A stretch of DNA of 64,000 nucleotides from an uncultured Oscillospiraceae bacterium (GCA_934660965.1 CAKUIM010000004.1:1-64000); one strand, 5' to 3'. Shown: positions 34,902 through 44,243, numbered from the stretch's first letter. Made by a program: numbers and translations. Notes: generated from the letters alone by a model not told the origin.

Positions 34902-35489
34902 TCACAAAAGTACTTTCCCGATTGGCTGACCGGATATCCCGGCTGCATTTGCCTCATCTGTGTCAATGTGCAGCATGGCCGGAGTATTCAATTCTGGTAT
35001 CATTGTTATACAGCACACCACATCGCCAAAAACAAGGGATCTCTCCGGCGTGTCTACACGTACGTCTACGATTTGATGCTGTACAATGCCGTGTTTCTCC
35101 GCGTCGGTCATCGAAATATGTATGTGTCGTTTGGCTACGAAAACGCCCTCATCAAGGGCTACACTGCCCGCAGGGCCCTCGATTAAAATGCCGGGAGTAC
35201 CCTCCAAATCGCCCGATAGCCGGATGGGGGCATCGATTCCGATCATTTTCATATCGGACATGGACAATTCCACCTGCGTGCGCCCCCTGCCGGGGCCTAT
35301 AATCCCGACCCGCTCAATTTTCCCCTTCGGTCCAACAAGCGTTACTCGCTCTTCTGCAGCGAATTCCGCTTTGGAAGGACTCAGCCAGCGTCTGTTTTGA
35401 AGCTCATAGCCCGGACCAAACAAAATATCGATATGTTCTCTGCTCAAGTGAATGTGACGTACCGATGTCTTTACTACCGCTTCCAGCAT
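34902..35489 (-). CDS. pduL: PduL-type phosphate acyltransferase
   Basis: 195 aa. Duplicated histidine motifs VRHIHLSREH and VAKRHIHISM coordinate the two zinc ions of the PduL family, which converts acyl-CoA + phosphate to acyl phosphate. There is no microcompartment targeting peptide visible beyond the normal start and no shell proteins nearby, so it is probably cytosolic. With butyrate kinase (38234) it would form an ATP-yielding pair for the acyl-CoA made by BKACE. Confidence 0.9.
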   Translation of the reverse strand: MLEAVVKTSVRHIHLSREHIDILFGPGYELQNRRWLSPSKAEFAAEERVTLVGPKGKIERVGIIGPGRGRTQVELSMSDMKMIGIDAPIRLSGDLEGTPGILIEGPAGSVALDEGVFVAKRHIHISMTDAEKHGIVQHQIVDVRVDTPERSLVFGDVVCCITMIPELNTPAMLHIDTDEANAAGISGQPIGKVLL

Positions 35490-35516
35490 ATAGTTGTCTC
35501 CCTTATCATTTTTCAG

Positions 35517-36779
35517 TTATCCGTTTATTTCTTGATGTCCCCGAAGATTTTCCCGTTCTTTCATATTTTTCATGGCATTTAAATAACAGAACGTAAAAAT
35601 CGTATTCATGCCGTAGAGCACTAGCATAGCGATAAAAGTGGTTCCATATAAGTTGGTATCAGGGCTTGCGTCCTGAAGTGCGCCAGTAAGCAGCGGACCC
35701 AGGAAAGACGCCGGCAGCACGGTAAGTCCGGCGATACCAACGTTTGTTGCGTAGTATTTTTCTCCGAACGCCTCTTTCATAAAGGCCATAAGTACTGGAT
35801 TTGCCCCCCCGTATGCAAGGCCTGCAAAGGCAAAGCCGCAAAGAATGATGGGTATAAACCTTGTTAGATTCCCGAATATCAGACATATGGAGGCGCTGAG
35901 GCCAACAAATGCATTGAGCAGAAGGCCAACGCGATAGCCGAAGCGGTCGTGGATTGCGCCGGCAGATATTCTCCCCAAGGCGTTGAAAAAGCTTACCATC
36001 ATTCCGACTAAAGCAGGCGCCCCATAGTACAGGGCTATGGTCGCAGCACTGTTTATGACCGCAAGCCCGCCGGCGGCACGAACCACTCCCGCAAACATGC
36101 ACAGCCAGAACGTGGAAGTGGCGAGCATTTGCATCGTGGTATAATCACGCCCAGTATGTAATTTTTCCTCTTCGCTTTTCTCTGAAGCCGGAACCTGCGG
36201 TGCCCGCTTCATGAAAAAGGCTGCTGCAAGCATGAGAAGTGCGGACACAACAGCCAGAATCCGAAACGCTGTCATGATATTGTATGCATGTATGATGACC
36301 TGGGTTGCTCCTCCGAGGATGAGAGAACTGATCCCATAGGCCATCATCAGCACGCCGACGATTAGTCCAAAGTTTTTGGGGAACCAGAACGGCACCACAC
36401 TGAGGGATGTGTTGTAGCCGAATCCGACGGCGGCGCCGCAGAATACGCCGTAGAAAATAATCAGCCTGATATAGCTTCCATCCGGATTGGCGACGTCAAG
36501 TGCTGAGGCACCCAAAAATCCAATACACATGAGAACTGCGGCAATCAGTAGTGTAAGCCTGCATCCCCATTTCATCTGCAGCTTGCCGCAGATGAACATT
36601 GATACGCTGAAAACAACCATTGAAACAGTGAATACCGTAGAAAGGTTTGTGGCCGTCCATGTTGGAAACATGGTGCTTAAGTATGGCCTGAAAATTGACC
36701 ATGCGTACTGCAGCCCAATCAGCAGCATTACGATGATGCCGGAGGCTAATACGCTCCATCTGCGCTTGCCCTGATTCAC
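35517..36779 (-). CDS. OFA-family MFS transporter
   Basis: 420 aa, 12 membrane helices; GFGYNTSLSVVPFWFP and the LGRISAGAIHDRFG loop are typical of the oxalate/formate antiporter (OFA) group of the major facilitator superfamily. I choose the GTG at 36779 (AAGGAGG nine nt upstream, sequence VNQGKRRW); an upstream start would add a cytoplasmic tail without homology. It is first in the eight-gene operon and likely imports the pathway substrate, perhaps by exchange with a product acid. Confidence 0.82.
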   Translation of the reverse strand: MNQGKRRWSVLASGIIVMLLIGLQYAWSIFRPYLSTMFPTWTATNLSTVFTVSMVVFSVSMFICGKLQMKWGCRLTLLIAAVLMCIGFLGASALDVANPDGSYIRLIIFYGVFCGAAVGFGYNTSLSVVPFWFPKNFGLIVGVLMMAYGISSLILGGATQVIIHAYNIMTAFRILAVVSALLMLAAAFFMKRAPQVPASEKSEEEKLHTGRDYTTMQMLATSTFWLCMFAGVVRAAGGLAVINSAATIALYYGAPALVGMMVSFFNALGRISAGAIHDRFGYRVGLLLNAFVGLSASICLIFGNLTRFIPIILCGFAFAGLAYGGANPVLMAFMKEAFGEKYYATNVGIAGLTVLPASFLGPLLTGALQDASPDTNLYGTTFIAMLVLYGMNTIFTFCYLNAMKNMKERENLRGHQEING

Positions 36780-37047
36780 CGGTGGTTCCTCCTTCCAGAT
36801 GTCCGCCGTTTCAGTTGTACATTTTTCCCCTGTACAAATTCTCAAAAAAGTTCGGCAACTTGCTTGTATCGATCTTTATTTAGATTATATCGTTAGTGTA
36901 TTCTGTTTATCAACGTGCAGGGGCCCTCTGTTTTGGTCAAATAACATCTTTGTATTGGACTTTTGCACGATGCCTTATTGTGCATAGTTGTTATAATTAA
37001 ATTGTGAATTTTACCACTTGCTTGTTTAAAATGGAGGGTTAAATACT
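36780..37047. promoter_or_regulatory. divergent control region of the catabolic cluster
   Basis: This region separates the minus-strand operon from thiolase-buk-regulator. TTATAAT (about 36989-36995) is a candidate -10 for the thiolase. Just upstream, TGCAC-N11-GTGCA forms an inverted repeat that could bind the CdaR/PucR-type regulator encoded at 39397. No good -35 is seen, as expected for an activated promoter. Confidence 0.4.
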
Positions 37048-38214
37048 ATGAGAGAAGCTGCAATCATATCTGCCGTACGAACTCCCGTAGGGAAACTATG
37101 CGGAGCTTTGTCCAATATGCCTGTCGAGCAGTTGGGTTCCTGCGTTCTGAAGGAAGCAGTGGCCCGTTCCGGCATAGATGTCAACATTGTAGACGAGGTC
37201 ATCTTCAGCAACTCTTGCAATAAGAATTTTGGCGTACCTGCCAGAACTTTTTCCCTTTATGCGGGGTTCCCGGTAGAGGTGCCCGGCTTTGAAGTAGGCC
37301 GTGCCTGTGCCTCGTCGCTAACCGGATTATGTCTTGCCAAGCTGCTTATAGAAAGCGGTACCGCTGACACAGTCGTGGTAGGTGGTATGGAGAGCTGTAC
37401 TAGAGCGCCTTGGCTCATGGAGAAACCGGCAAAGGGCTATTCACTTGCGCCGCCTAAATTCTGCAGTCCCCATAATACGCCGCCTGAGTATGAGAACCTG
37501 TCCATGGGGATGACGGCGGAGCGCATCGCGCAGCAGTTCGGAATAACCCGTGAAGAATGTGATGCATTTGCCGCGTGGAGTCAGAAAAAGGCGGCCCGCG
37601 CTGCAGACGAGGGCCGCTTTGACTCTCAACTGCTCAAGCTGGATGTTCCGGCTGGCAAAGGGACTACGATTCCATTCACTAGGGATGAAACCATACGTCC
37701 CAGCACGCTTGAGTCCCTTGCCAAACTGCCTGCTTCATTTATAAAAGGTGGTGTCTGTACGGCAGGCAACTCCTCGCCTCTCACTGATGGCGCAGCCGCC
37801 GTCGTCGTGATGGAGCGGGGAAAGGCGGCGGCTTTAGGGTTGGATATCATGGCCATCGTGCGGGGCTTCGCGTCTGTCGGAGTACAGCCGCAAACCATGG
37901 GGCTGGGTCCTGTATATTCCACACAAAAGCTCCTTAACAAAACCGGCCTCTCTATATCCGATTTCGATCTCATTGAGATGAATGAGGCATTTGCCGCCCA
38001 ATCGCTTGGCTGCCTGAGAATGATAGATTTTCCTGAGGACAAGCTCAATGTCAACGGCGGGGCAATCGCACTCGGACATCCGTTTTGCGCCACGGGAGCC
38101 ATTTTAACCACCAAAATGGTCCACGAACTGCGCCGGCAGGGCAAGCAGTTCGGGTTAATCACGTTCTGCATTGGCGGCGGACAAGGCTTTTCTGCCGTGC
38201 TTGAGCGGATTTGA
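37048..38214 (+). CDS. thiolase (acetyl-CoA C-acyltransferase family)
   Basis: 388 aa. Acylated cysteine in GRACASSLTG (CASS instead of the common CGSG), NEAFAAQSLG, GGAIALGHPFCATGA and CIGGGQG, the full set of thiolase catalytic blocks. It would cleave or form beta-ketoacyl-CoA, e.g. acetoacetyl-CoA + CoA to two acetyl-CoA, replenishing the acetyl-CoA consumed by BKACE. A GGAGGG site precedes the ATG. It is followed 19 nt later by butyrate kinase. Confidence 0.9.
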   Translation: MREAAIISAVRTPVGKLCGALSNMPVEQLGSCVLKEAVARSGIDVNIVDEVIFSNSCNKNFGVPARTFSLYAGFPVEVPGFEVGRACASSLTGLCLAKLLIESGTADTVVVGGMESCTRAPWLMEKPAKGYSLAPPKFCSPHNTPPEYENLSMGMTAERIAQQFGITREECDAFAAWSQKKAARAADEGRFDSQLLKLDVPAGKGTTIPFTRDETIRPSTLESLAKLPASFIKGGVCTAGNSSPLTDGAAAVVVMERGKAAALGLDIMAIVRGFASVGVQPQTMGLGPVYSTQKLLNKTGLSISDFDLIEMNEAFAAQSLGCLRMIDFPEDKLNVNGGAIALGHPFCATGAILTTKMVHELRRQGKQFGLITFCIGGGQGFSAVLERI

Positions 38215-38233
38215 TTTTGAAGGAGGCACACAT

Positions 38234-39301
38234 ATGCTGATCCTTGCTGTCAATCCGGGTTCTACCTCCACAAAACTTGGGATATTTCGTGATGAGCAGG
38301 CGCTTTGCAAGCTGACCGTGCCGCATTCTTCCGAAGATCTTGCAAAGTTTAAAAGAATTGCGGATCAGGAAGAATACCGGTATAAAGCGATAGAGAGTTT
38401 TCTAACAGAACAAGGGTTTTCCGCCGATGATTTTGACTGCGTCGTAGCGAGAGGCGGCGGTCTCCTCAGGATGAAATCTGGGGCCTATAGAATTAATGAG
38501 GAGATGCTTGATGAACTGAAAAATATTAGGCTCGGAGAACACGCGTCTACGCTGGCCGCCGGCATTGCCTACCGTATGATGGAGCCGCTGGGGCGTCCAG
38601 CCTATATTTACGATGCCATAACAGTAGACGAGTGGGAGCCAATGGTGAAGATCACCGGCCTGAAGGAATACCTGCGAAAGCCATACCAGCACACGCTGAA
38701 CGCCCGTCGTGTCGCATTTGAGGTGGCTTCTGAACTTGACCGAGATATAAACAACTTTACGATTATAGTAGTGCACTTGGGCGGCGGTATAACGTCCAAC
38801 CTTATTGTGAATGGCCATATGCGCGAGACGATGACCTCCAGCGAACTGGGGTTTGCCGCTGAACGGTGCGGAGGGTTTTCATATAATGATATGATCGATC
38901 TCTTTCTCGATTATGACCTCGATATACCGACTATACGTAAGCTGAACGGAGGCCGAGGCGGACTTGTATCGCACTTTGGTACCAGTGACCTGAGGAAGGT
39001 AGAGGAAATGGTTGACACCGGCGACACGCAGGCAGAATTGGTACTGAGGGCTATGGCCTATCGTGTGGCTCAGGGGGTTGCCGCTGTTTCTGTACTTGTC
39101 AATGGCAGAATTGATGCCATTGCTATAACTGGAGGTATGGCAAATTCCGCCCGGTTCTGCAGATGGATATCTGAGCGAGTCCGTTTTATCGCTCCTGTGA
39201 CCGTGAAGCCGGGCGAACTGGAGCTGGAGGCCCTGGCGCTGGGCGGCCTGCGCGTCATGCGCGGGCAGGAGCAGGCGCACGAATTTCGCAAAGACCGTTA
39301 A
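38234..39301 (+). CDS. buk: butyrate kinase
   Basis: 355 aa ASKHA-fold kinase. AVNPGSTSTKLGIF (phosphate 1), VARGGGLLRMKSG, VVHLGGGI (phosphate 2), and AITGGMANS (adenosine) match butyrate/branched-chain acid kinases; acyl phosphate + ADP gives acid + ATP. AAGGAGG precedes the ATG at 38234. Without a linked ptb, PduL (34902) is the likely source of the acyl phosphate. Chain-length preference cannot be read from sequence. Confidence 0.93.
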   Translation: MLILAVNPGSTSTKLGIFRDEQALCKLTVPHSSEDLAKFKRIADQEEYRYKAIESFLTEQGFSADDFDCVVARGGGLLRMKSGAYRINEEMLDELKNIRLGEHASTLAAGIAYRMMEPLGRPAYIYDAITVDEWEPMVKITGLKEYLRKPYQHTLNARRVAFEVASELDRDINNFTIIVVHLGGGITSNLIVNGHMRETMTSSELGFAAERCGGFSYNDMIDLFLDYDLDIPTIRKLNGGRGGLVSHFGTSDLRKVEEMVDTGDTQAELVLRAMAYRVAQGVAAVSVLVNGRIDAIAITGGMANSARFCRWISERVRFIAPVTVKPGELELEALALGGLRVMRGQEQAHEFRKDR

Positions 39302-39396
39302 AGAGCTTGACAAGTGTACGCTTCTATGACAAGATTTAGGCGGTCGGTAGATATGCCGGCCGCCTGAATCCGGATGTGTTTTGTGGAGGTGGATCT

Positions 39397-41028
39397 TTGA
39401 ACGCTGGTGAACTTTTCAAAGCCGTGACCGAGCATGATGGCTGGACAATTATCGATACGGCACTTCCGTCTCCCCATTTTTCAATCAGTGGAATGAAGTT
39501 TTTTGTCAATGGCCAACGTTCTTATTCTCGCCATATCCTCTACTTTGCTCCGCTGGATTCCATCGAATCTGTTGTATCCGCCTCTTCAGAGCAGGAAATG
39601 AACATCATATTCTGGACTTTCTCTTCAGCCACCAGCGGCAGAATCCGTGACTGCAGCGGCAATATATTGGTCGTTCACGTTGGTAATGACCCGATCCCCC
39701 TGCTCACATTTTTGGAATCGAGGTTCTCCAATATATTGGAGAACCAGTTTCAAACTGAGGAGCTGTTCAACCTTCTTTTAGACGGTACCGGCATAGACAA
39801 ACTTGTAACGCTTGCATCTGAGCTGCTCGGCAACCCGATTTGGGTAACCGACACCAATTATAAATATTTGGCCATGAATTACCTCGCTGAGGCACCAAAC
39901 AAGCTGATTCGCCACGAGTATTCCACCGGATACTTGGATGAGCGCAGTATTACTGCCATCATTACCAATAAGATGTTTGAACGGATCGGTCGCAGCATCG
40001 ACCCAATCTATTTTAATCTGCCGGGCTATGAACACGGATTCTTATGCTGCGCAATAAAAATATCTGGAAATATTGTGGCATTTGTAACGATGTATGAGGT
40101 GAACCGCCCCATATGCTCTGCGGATTCCCGCTCCCTTCTCAGACTAAGTAAAATTCTCGCCTTGGAGCTTCAGAAATCTCATTTTGACGAAGCCAACAAC
40201 AACTGTATATTTTCGTCAATTATGAATGATCTCTTCAGCGGCCAGTTTCATTCCCGGGACGCAGAGAAAGTCTTGCGCAGGCTGAAGCAACTGGGATACA
40301 CACTCCGACCAAATGTACTTGTAGTGACCGTTGGCCCCAAAGACAAGAATGGCTACAAGGTGCTGCCTCAGTTTATTATTGACAGACTCAATAGCATCCT
40401 TTTCAACTGCATATGCTTTTATTTTCAGCAAACGGCAGTTATTCTCGTTTCCACAAAGGAGTCCTCATGGCCCTCAGAAAACGAACTGGCCGCACTCAGT
40501 GCGTACCTGACGGACTGTGGGCTGATTGCCGGGGTCAGCAATATGTTCAGCGATATTACGCAGGCACCCTGGCACTTTACCCAGGCCCTAAAAGCACTGG
40601 AACTATCCAGACTTTTCGCCGTTGCCGCCCCACTCGCACACTATTCCGACTACGCAATTTCGCATATGATACAGGTCTGCAGTAACCGCATCAATCTGGA
40701 TACAATAGTGCACCCAGGATTAGCTGTTCTCGCGGATTTTGATAAATCACGTAATACAGATTTATACAATACAATGTGGACCTTCCTTAAATATGATTGT
40801 GACGCCATCCGTGCGGCGGAGACGCTGGGTATTCACAAGAACACTATTTATCACCGTTTGGAGCAGATTCGCGATCTCATAGACTTTCGGCCCAACGACG
40901 GCGCGGCAAACGCATACCTTTGGATTTCCTATGCAATACGCGATTATCTGGCCGTGGCCCGGCCCAAGCGGGACACGCCGGAACCTGTGACAGTCCCAAA
41001 AAGCAAGGACGACACTACACAGAAATAA
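39397..41028 (+). CDS. CdaR/PucR-type transcriptional regulator
   Basis: 543 aa. The C-terminal PucR-type helix-turn-helix reads AIRAAETLGIHKNTIYHRL, and the upstream GGDEF-like/CdaR region (about 270-420) is typical of sugar-diacid regulators. The N-terminal 250 residues would bind the effector. The start is TTG at 39397 with GGAGGTGG just before it. It closes the thiolase-buk operon and probably activates both arms of the divergent cluster when the substrate is present. Confidence 0.85.
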   Translation: MNAGELFKAVTEHDGWTIIDTALPSPHFSISGMKFFVNGQRSYSRHILYFAPLDSIESVVSASSEQEMNIIFWTFSSATSGRIRDCSGNILVVHVGNDPIPLLTFLESRFSNILENQFQTEELFNLLLDGTGIDKLVTLASELLGNPIWVTDTNYKYLAMNYLAEAPNKLIRHEYSTGYLDERSITAIITNKMFERIGRSIDPIYFNLPGYEHGFLCCAIKISGNIVAFVTMYEVNRPICSADSRSLLRLSKILALELQKSHFDEANNNCIFSSIMNDLFSGQFHSRDAEKVLRRLKQLGYTLRPNVLVVTVGPKDKNGYKVLPQFIIDRLNSILFNCICFYFQQTAVILVSTKESSWPSENELAALSAYLTDCGLIAGVSNMFSDITQAPWHFTQALKALELSRLFAVAAPLAHYSDYAISHMIQVCSNRINLDTIVHPGLAVLADFDKSRNTDLYNTMWTFLKYDCDAIRAAETLGIHKNTIYHRLEQIRDLIDFRPNDGAANAYLWISYAIRDYLAVARPKRDTPEPVTVPKSKDDTTQK

Positions 41029-41386
41029 AAAAGCGATCTTATAGAAACAGCTTTCAGCAAAGAAAGGAGATGAAGACCAATTCATGGCTCTTTCCACATA
41101 CCCTTGGACAAACTATCTGCTCTTGACAGAGAATCAACTCTTTGCAAAGGAAATTTCAAAATAACTGTATAATTTCCTCTGACATGGTTTACAGGCTTCC
41201 TTTAAAATGGTGTGCCGCAACGTCAGTCTGCCAGAGTTCTGCAATCCATGTCTCTTTTTGCCTTTTTTCAATTTGCGCAATTTATTGTACTTTGCCATTT
41301 TTAGCCCCTCTAAAATGGGTGTAGCAAGGGTTCATTCGGTCAAAATCCGCGAAAAGGCGTAAAACCAATCAAAGGAAAAAGGCACG
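41029..41386. other. AT-rich gene-free stretch at island right edge
   Basis: About 360 bp without a credible gene. It contains only short frames, an AT-rich tract and, at 41325-41336, the sequence TAGCAAGGGTT, also present at 72-83 of the window. It separates the regulator from the rpsI terminator and marks the return to core base composition. No attachment repeat could be established by eye. Confidence 0.5.
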
Positions 41387-41424
41387 AGAAAACCCCGGAA
41401 AATCGAAATTTTCCGGGGTTTTCT
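41387..41424. terminator. bidirectional terminator after rpsI
   Basis: A 17-bp perfect stem (AGAAAACCCCGGAAAAT at 41387-41403 with its complement at 41408-41424). Both arms end in A/T runs, so it can stop rpsI transcription leftward and any island transcript rightward. Confidence 0.88.
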
Positions 41425-41454
41425 GAGCTTTTGAGTTGTGAAAATGCGGATCGA

Positions 41455-41859
41455 TCAGCGCTTGCTGAACTGAGGTGCGCGACGGGCGGCCTTCAGACCG
41501 TACTTCTTGCGCTCCTTCATGCGAGGATCGCGGGTGAGGAAGCCGGCGGCCTTCAGGCCGGCGCGGAACTCGGGATCCATCTCCAGCAGGGCGCGGGCGA
41601 TGCCGTGGCGCAGGGCGCCGGCCTGGCCGGTGACGCCGCCGCCGGTGACGGTGGCTTCAACGTCCACCTTGCCCACGGTGCCGGTGGTGTTCAGCGGTTG
41701 ACGGACGACCATCTTCAGCGTCTCAAGGCCGAAGTACTCCTCGATGTCGCGGCCGTTGATGGTGATGGAGCCGGTGCCGTTGGGGATCAGATGAACGCGG
41801 GCCACGGAGGACTTCCGGCGGCCGGTGCCGTAATGATAAGGCTTCTTGCTCTTGTACAT
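41455..41859 (-). CDS. rpsI: 30S ribosomal protein S9
   Basis: 134 aa. YHYGTGRRKSSVARV, the GGGVTGQAGALRHGIARALL block and the C-terminal tail ending PQFSKR (which reaches the P-site tRNA) are diagnostic of S9. GGAGGTAACTGAG precedes the ATG. It lies 14 bp after rplM, the near-universal L13-S9 operon. Confidence 0.98.
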   Translation of the reverse strand: MYKSKKPYHYGTGRRKSSVARVHLIPNGTGSITINGRDIEEYFGLETLKMVVRQPLNTTGTVGKVDVEATVTGGGVTGQAGALRHGIARALLEMDPEFRAGLKAAGFLTRDPRMKERKKYGLKAARRAPQFSKR

Positions 41860-41873
41860 TCTCAGTTACCTCC

Positions 41874-42305
41874 TTATTCAGCGGCCCAGGCTTCGGGCTT
41901 CTGCGCGGCGTGCTTGTGCTCGGCGCCGCGGTAGATCTTCAGGCGGCTGAGAGAATCCTTGGTAACGATGTTGCGGGGCATCATGCCGCGGATGGCCACC
42001 TGCATGGCCAGCTCGGGCTTCTGCTCCATGAGGAGACGGTACTTGGTCTCCTTCAGGCCGCCCACATAGCCGGAGTGGGTGCGGTAGAACTTCTGCTCGG
42101 CCTTCTTGCCGGTGAGAACGGCCTTCTCGGCGTTGATGATGACCACGAAATCACCGCAGTCGGCGTGGGGGGTGTACTCAGGCTTATGCTTGCCCCGCAG
42201 CAGGGTGGCGGCGGTGGCAGCGGTCTTGCCCAAGGGCTTGCCAGCAGCATCGAGAACGTACCACTTGCGCTCGATGTTCTGCTTGTTGGCCATGAACGTA
42301 GACAT
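41874..42305 (-). CDS. rplM: 50S ribosomal protein L13
   Basis: 143 aa. ERKWYVLDAAGKPLG and MLPR-type block (RGMMPRNIVTKDSL) are standard for L13, which binds domain II of 23S rRNA early in 50S assembly. The ATG at 42305 has GGAGG nine nt upstream; an ATG 36 nt further up lacks one. It is transcribed from the promoter at 42407-42435. Confidence 0.97.
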   Translation of the reverse strand: MSTFMANKQNIERKWYVLDAAGKPLGKTAATAATLLRGKHKPEYTPHADCGDFVVIINAEKAVLTGKKAEQKFYRTHSGYVGGLKETKYRLLMEQKPELAMQVAIRGMMPRNIVTKDSLSRLKIYRGAEHKHAAQKPEAWAAE

Positions 42306-42435
42306 GGTGTTGACCTCCATTGTATTTTGAGTTTTTGCCATCGCTTGTCAGGCGATGACCGCTTAGACAATCGGAAAGCTCCGCTTTACAAGCCGGAGCA
42401 TCATGTATTATAATACGGTGTCCCGATGGTGTCAA
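42306..42435 (-). promoter_or_regulatory. rplM promoter and leader
   Basis: On the minus strand TTGACA (42435-42430) and TATAAT (42412-42407) with 17-bp spacing form a near-perfect promoter. The leader of about 95 nt carries two small hairpins (GCTCCGGCTT...AGCGGAGC and CATCGCCTGACAAGCGATG) in the position of the L13 autoregulatory leader of Firmicutes; I cannot confirm the Rfam consensus. Confidence 0.7.
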
Positions 42436-42545
42436 CAAAAATCAGGGCAAATTTTGATTTGAATCTTAAAATCTCTCGAAATCTCTCATAACCTCTTTTT
42501 CTCTCTTAAAATCTCAAAAACGTTTTTCAGTTTGGAGGGCCGCAT

Positions 42546-43304
42546 ATGCAGCAGATTCTCTCCCGGCTGCGCCGGTGTATCGAGGATTACGAAATGATCC
42601 GGCCGGGGGACCGCATCGCCGTGGGCGTGTCCGGCGGCAAGGACTCCCTGACCCTTTTATACGCCATGGCGAAGCTCCGGGCCTTTTACCCCGTCCCCTT
42701 TGAGCTCCATGCCCTCACCGTCCACCCGGGCGTGCCCGAGATGGACTTTGGCGGCGTGGCTCGGTTATGCGAAGAGCTGGATGTCCCCTATCACATGGTG
42801 CAGACCGAAATTTTCCACATCATCTTCGACCTGCGGAAAGAAAAAAACCCCTGCTCCATGTGCGCCAAGATGCGCCGGGGAGCCCTCCACAACGCCATGG
42901 GGGAGCTGGGGCTGAACAAAATCGCCCTGGGCCACCATTTTGACGACGCGGTGGAGACCTTTTTCCTCTCCCTGTTCTATGAGGGGCGGCTGTCCTGCTT
43001 CCAGCCGGTGACGTACCTGGACCGCACGGACATCACCCAGATCCGTCCCCTGCTTTACTGCGGGGAGGGCATGATCCGCAACACGGCGGCGCGCTTTCAC
43101 CTGCCCGTTGTAAAGAACCCCTGCCCGGCGGACGGCTACACCCGGCGGCAGGAGGTCAAGGAGCTGGTGGCGGAGCTTTCCAGGACCTATCCCCGGCTCA
43201 AGGACTATGTGTTCGGCGCCATGCAGCGCCTGCCCCTGCCGGAGTGGGGCCCCCGGGAATACCGGCGGCGGCCCTTGAGTGAAGAAGAGGGCAGCCCGCG
43301 CTGA
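42546..43304 (+). CDS. TtcA-like tRNA thiolation ATPase
   Basis: 252 aa. PP-loop SGGKDSLTLL, CSMCAKMRRGAL (first CxxC), GHHFDDAVETFF and CPADGYTRR place it in the TtcA/TilS-like family that adenylates and thiolates tRNA (2-thiocytidine 32 in the model enzyme), with a 4Fe-4S cluster held by the cysteines. GGAGGGCCGCAT precedes the ATG. The short Firmicutes members may have other tRNA targets. It diverges from rplM. Confidence 0.85.
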   Translation: MQQILSRLRRCIEDYEMIRPGDRIAVGVSGGKDSLTLLYAMAKLRAFYPVPFELHALTVHPGVPEMDFGGVARLCEELDVPYHMVQTEIFHIIFDLRKEKNPCSMCAKMRRGALHNAMGELGLNKIALGHHFDDAVETFFLSLFYEGRLSCFQPVTYLDRTDITQIRPLLYCGEGMIRNTAARFHLPVVKNPCPADGYTRRQEVKELVAELSRTYPRLKDYVFGAMQRLPLPEWGPREYRRRPLSEEEGSPR

Positions 43305-43328
43305 GGGCTGATCCCCCGCACAGCAAAG

Positions 43329-43377
43329 AGAACAGCCGCGGCAGGCGATGCGCTGCCGCGGCTGTTCTGATGTTTTT
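43329..43377 (+). terminator. terminator after ttcA-like gene
   Basis: A 16-bp stem (43329-43344 with 43353-43368, AGAACAGCCGCGGCAG and complement) followed by GATGTTTTT. Confidence 0.88.
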
Positions 43378-43412
43378 ATGGCTGCTGCCTCCCGGGGCGG
43401 CGTATTTTTCTC

Positions 43413-44243
43413 TCACGGCTGGGGCGCGAAATACCGGGCGGTGGCCAGGACAAACTGCCTCTCAAAGGCTGCCGCGGCCCGCCGGCTTGCCGGCAGGTAT
43501 GGGGCGAGCATATCAAAGGCGTGAAAAAGGCCCGGGTACACGTCCGCCTCCGCCTCCACACCTGCCCGGCGCAGGCCGTCTACATAGGCCAGGGTCTCGG
43601 CATAAAAGGGCTCCTTGGTGCTGACAAAGGTATAGGCCGGGGGAAGGCCGGAATAGTCCTCCCGCCGGGCGGGGGAGGCATAGGCGGGGATGGGCTGCCC
43701 CTCCAGCCCCTTGAGGTAGCACGCCCAGCCCATATGGTTGCGGCGGGTGTTCCAGACGATGCGGTGGTTGTCCCGGGACGTCTCGGTGTCCCGGCAGTCC
43801 AGCATGGGGTAGAGGGGCATCTGGTAGGCAATGCGCACCCTGCCGCGGTCCTTTTCATACATGCACAGCGCGGCGGCAAGACCCCCGCCGGCGCTCTCGC
43901 CGCCCACCATAATCTGGTCGGTGCGCACACCCAGCTGCGGCCCATGGTCTCGCAGGTAGACAAGGGCCCGGCTGCAATCGCGGAGGGCTGCCGGATAGGG
44001 CGCCTGGCCGGAGAGACGGTAGGCCGGCGATACCACCACTGCGCCGTATTTGCCCGCCAGGGCCGCCGCCCGGGATATATGCACCATCTCCGCCATCCCC
44101 GTGACGTACCCGCCGCCGTGAATCCACAAAACGCCGGGGCGGCCCCCGGGGCGCGGCCCGCCCGCGGGCCGCAGCACCAGCAGCTTCATGGGCCGCCCGC
44201 CGGCGTCAATCCAAACTTTTTCTGTCCGATAGCCTCTGCCCAT
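43413..44243 (-). CDS. alpha/beta hydrolase (HSL/acetylesterase type)
   Basis: 276 aa. Oxyanion motif HGGGYVTG, nucleophile elbow GESAGGG and the C-terminal histidine in PGLFHAFD define the hormone-sensitive-lipase family of small-ester hydrolases. No signal peptide is visible, so it is probably cytosolic. The substrate is unknown. It lies alone between two convergently ending or hypothetical genes. Confidence 0.88.
   Translation of the reverse strand: MGRGYRTEKVWIDAGGRPMKLLVLRPAGGPRPGGRPGVLWIHGGGYVTGMAEMVHISRAAALAGKYGAVVVSPAYRLSGQAPYPAALRDCSRALVYLRDHGPQLGVRTDQIMVGGESAGGGLAAALCMYEKDRGRVRIAYQMPLYPMLDCRDTETSRDNHRIVWNTRRNHMGWACYLKGLEGQPIPAYASPARREDYSGLPPAYTFVSTKEPFYAETLAYVDGLRRAGVEAEADVYPGLFHAFDMLAPYLPASRRAAAAFERQFVLATARYFAPQP

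Noticed and set aside
36940..36980. Sigma-54 promoter before the thiolase
   Set aside because: GG and GC elements are spaced 6 rather than 10 bp, and the regulator is PucR-type, not a sigma-54 activator.
41325..41336. Possible attachment repeat TAGCAAGGGTT shared with 72-83
   Set aside because: Only 11 bp match and the two sites do not bracket the island; chance is sufficient.
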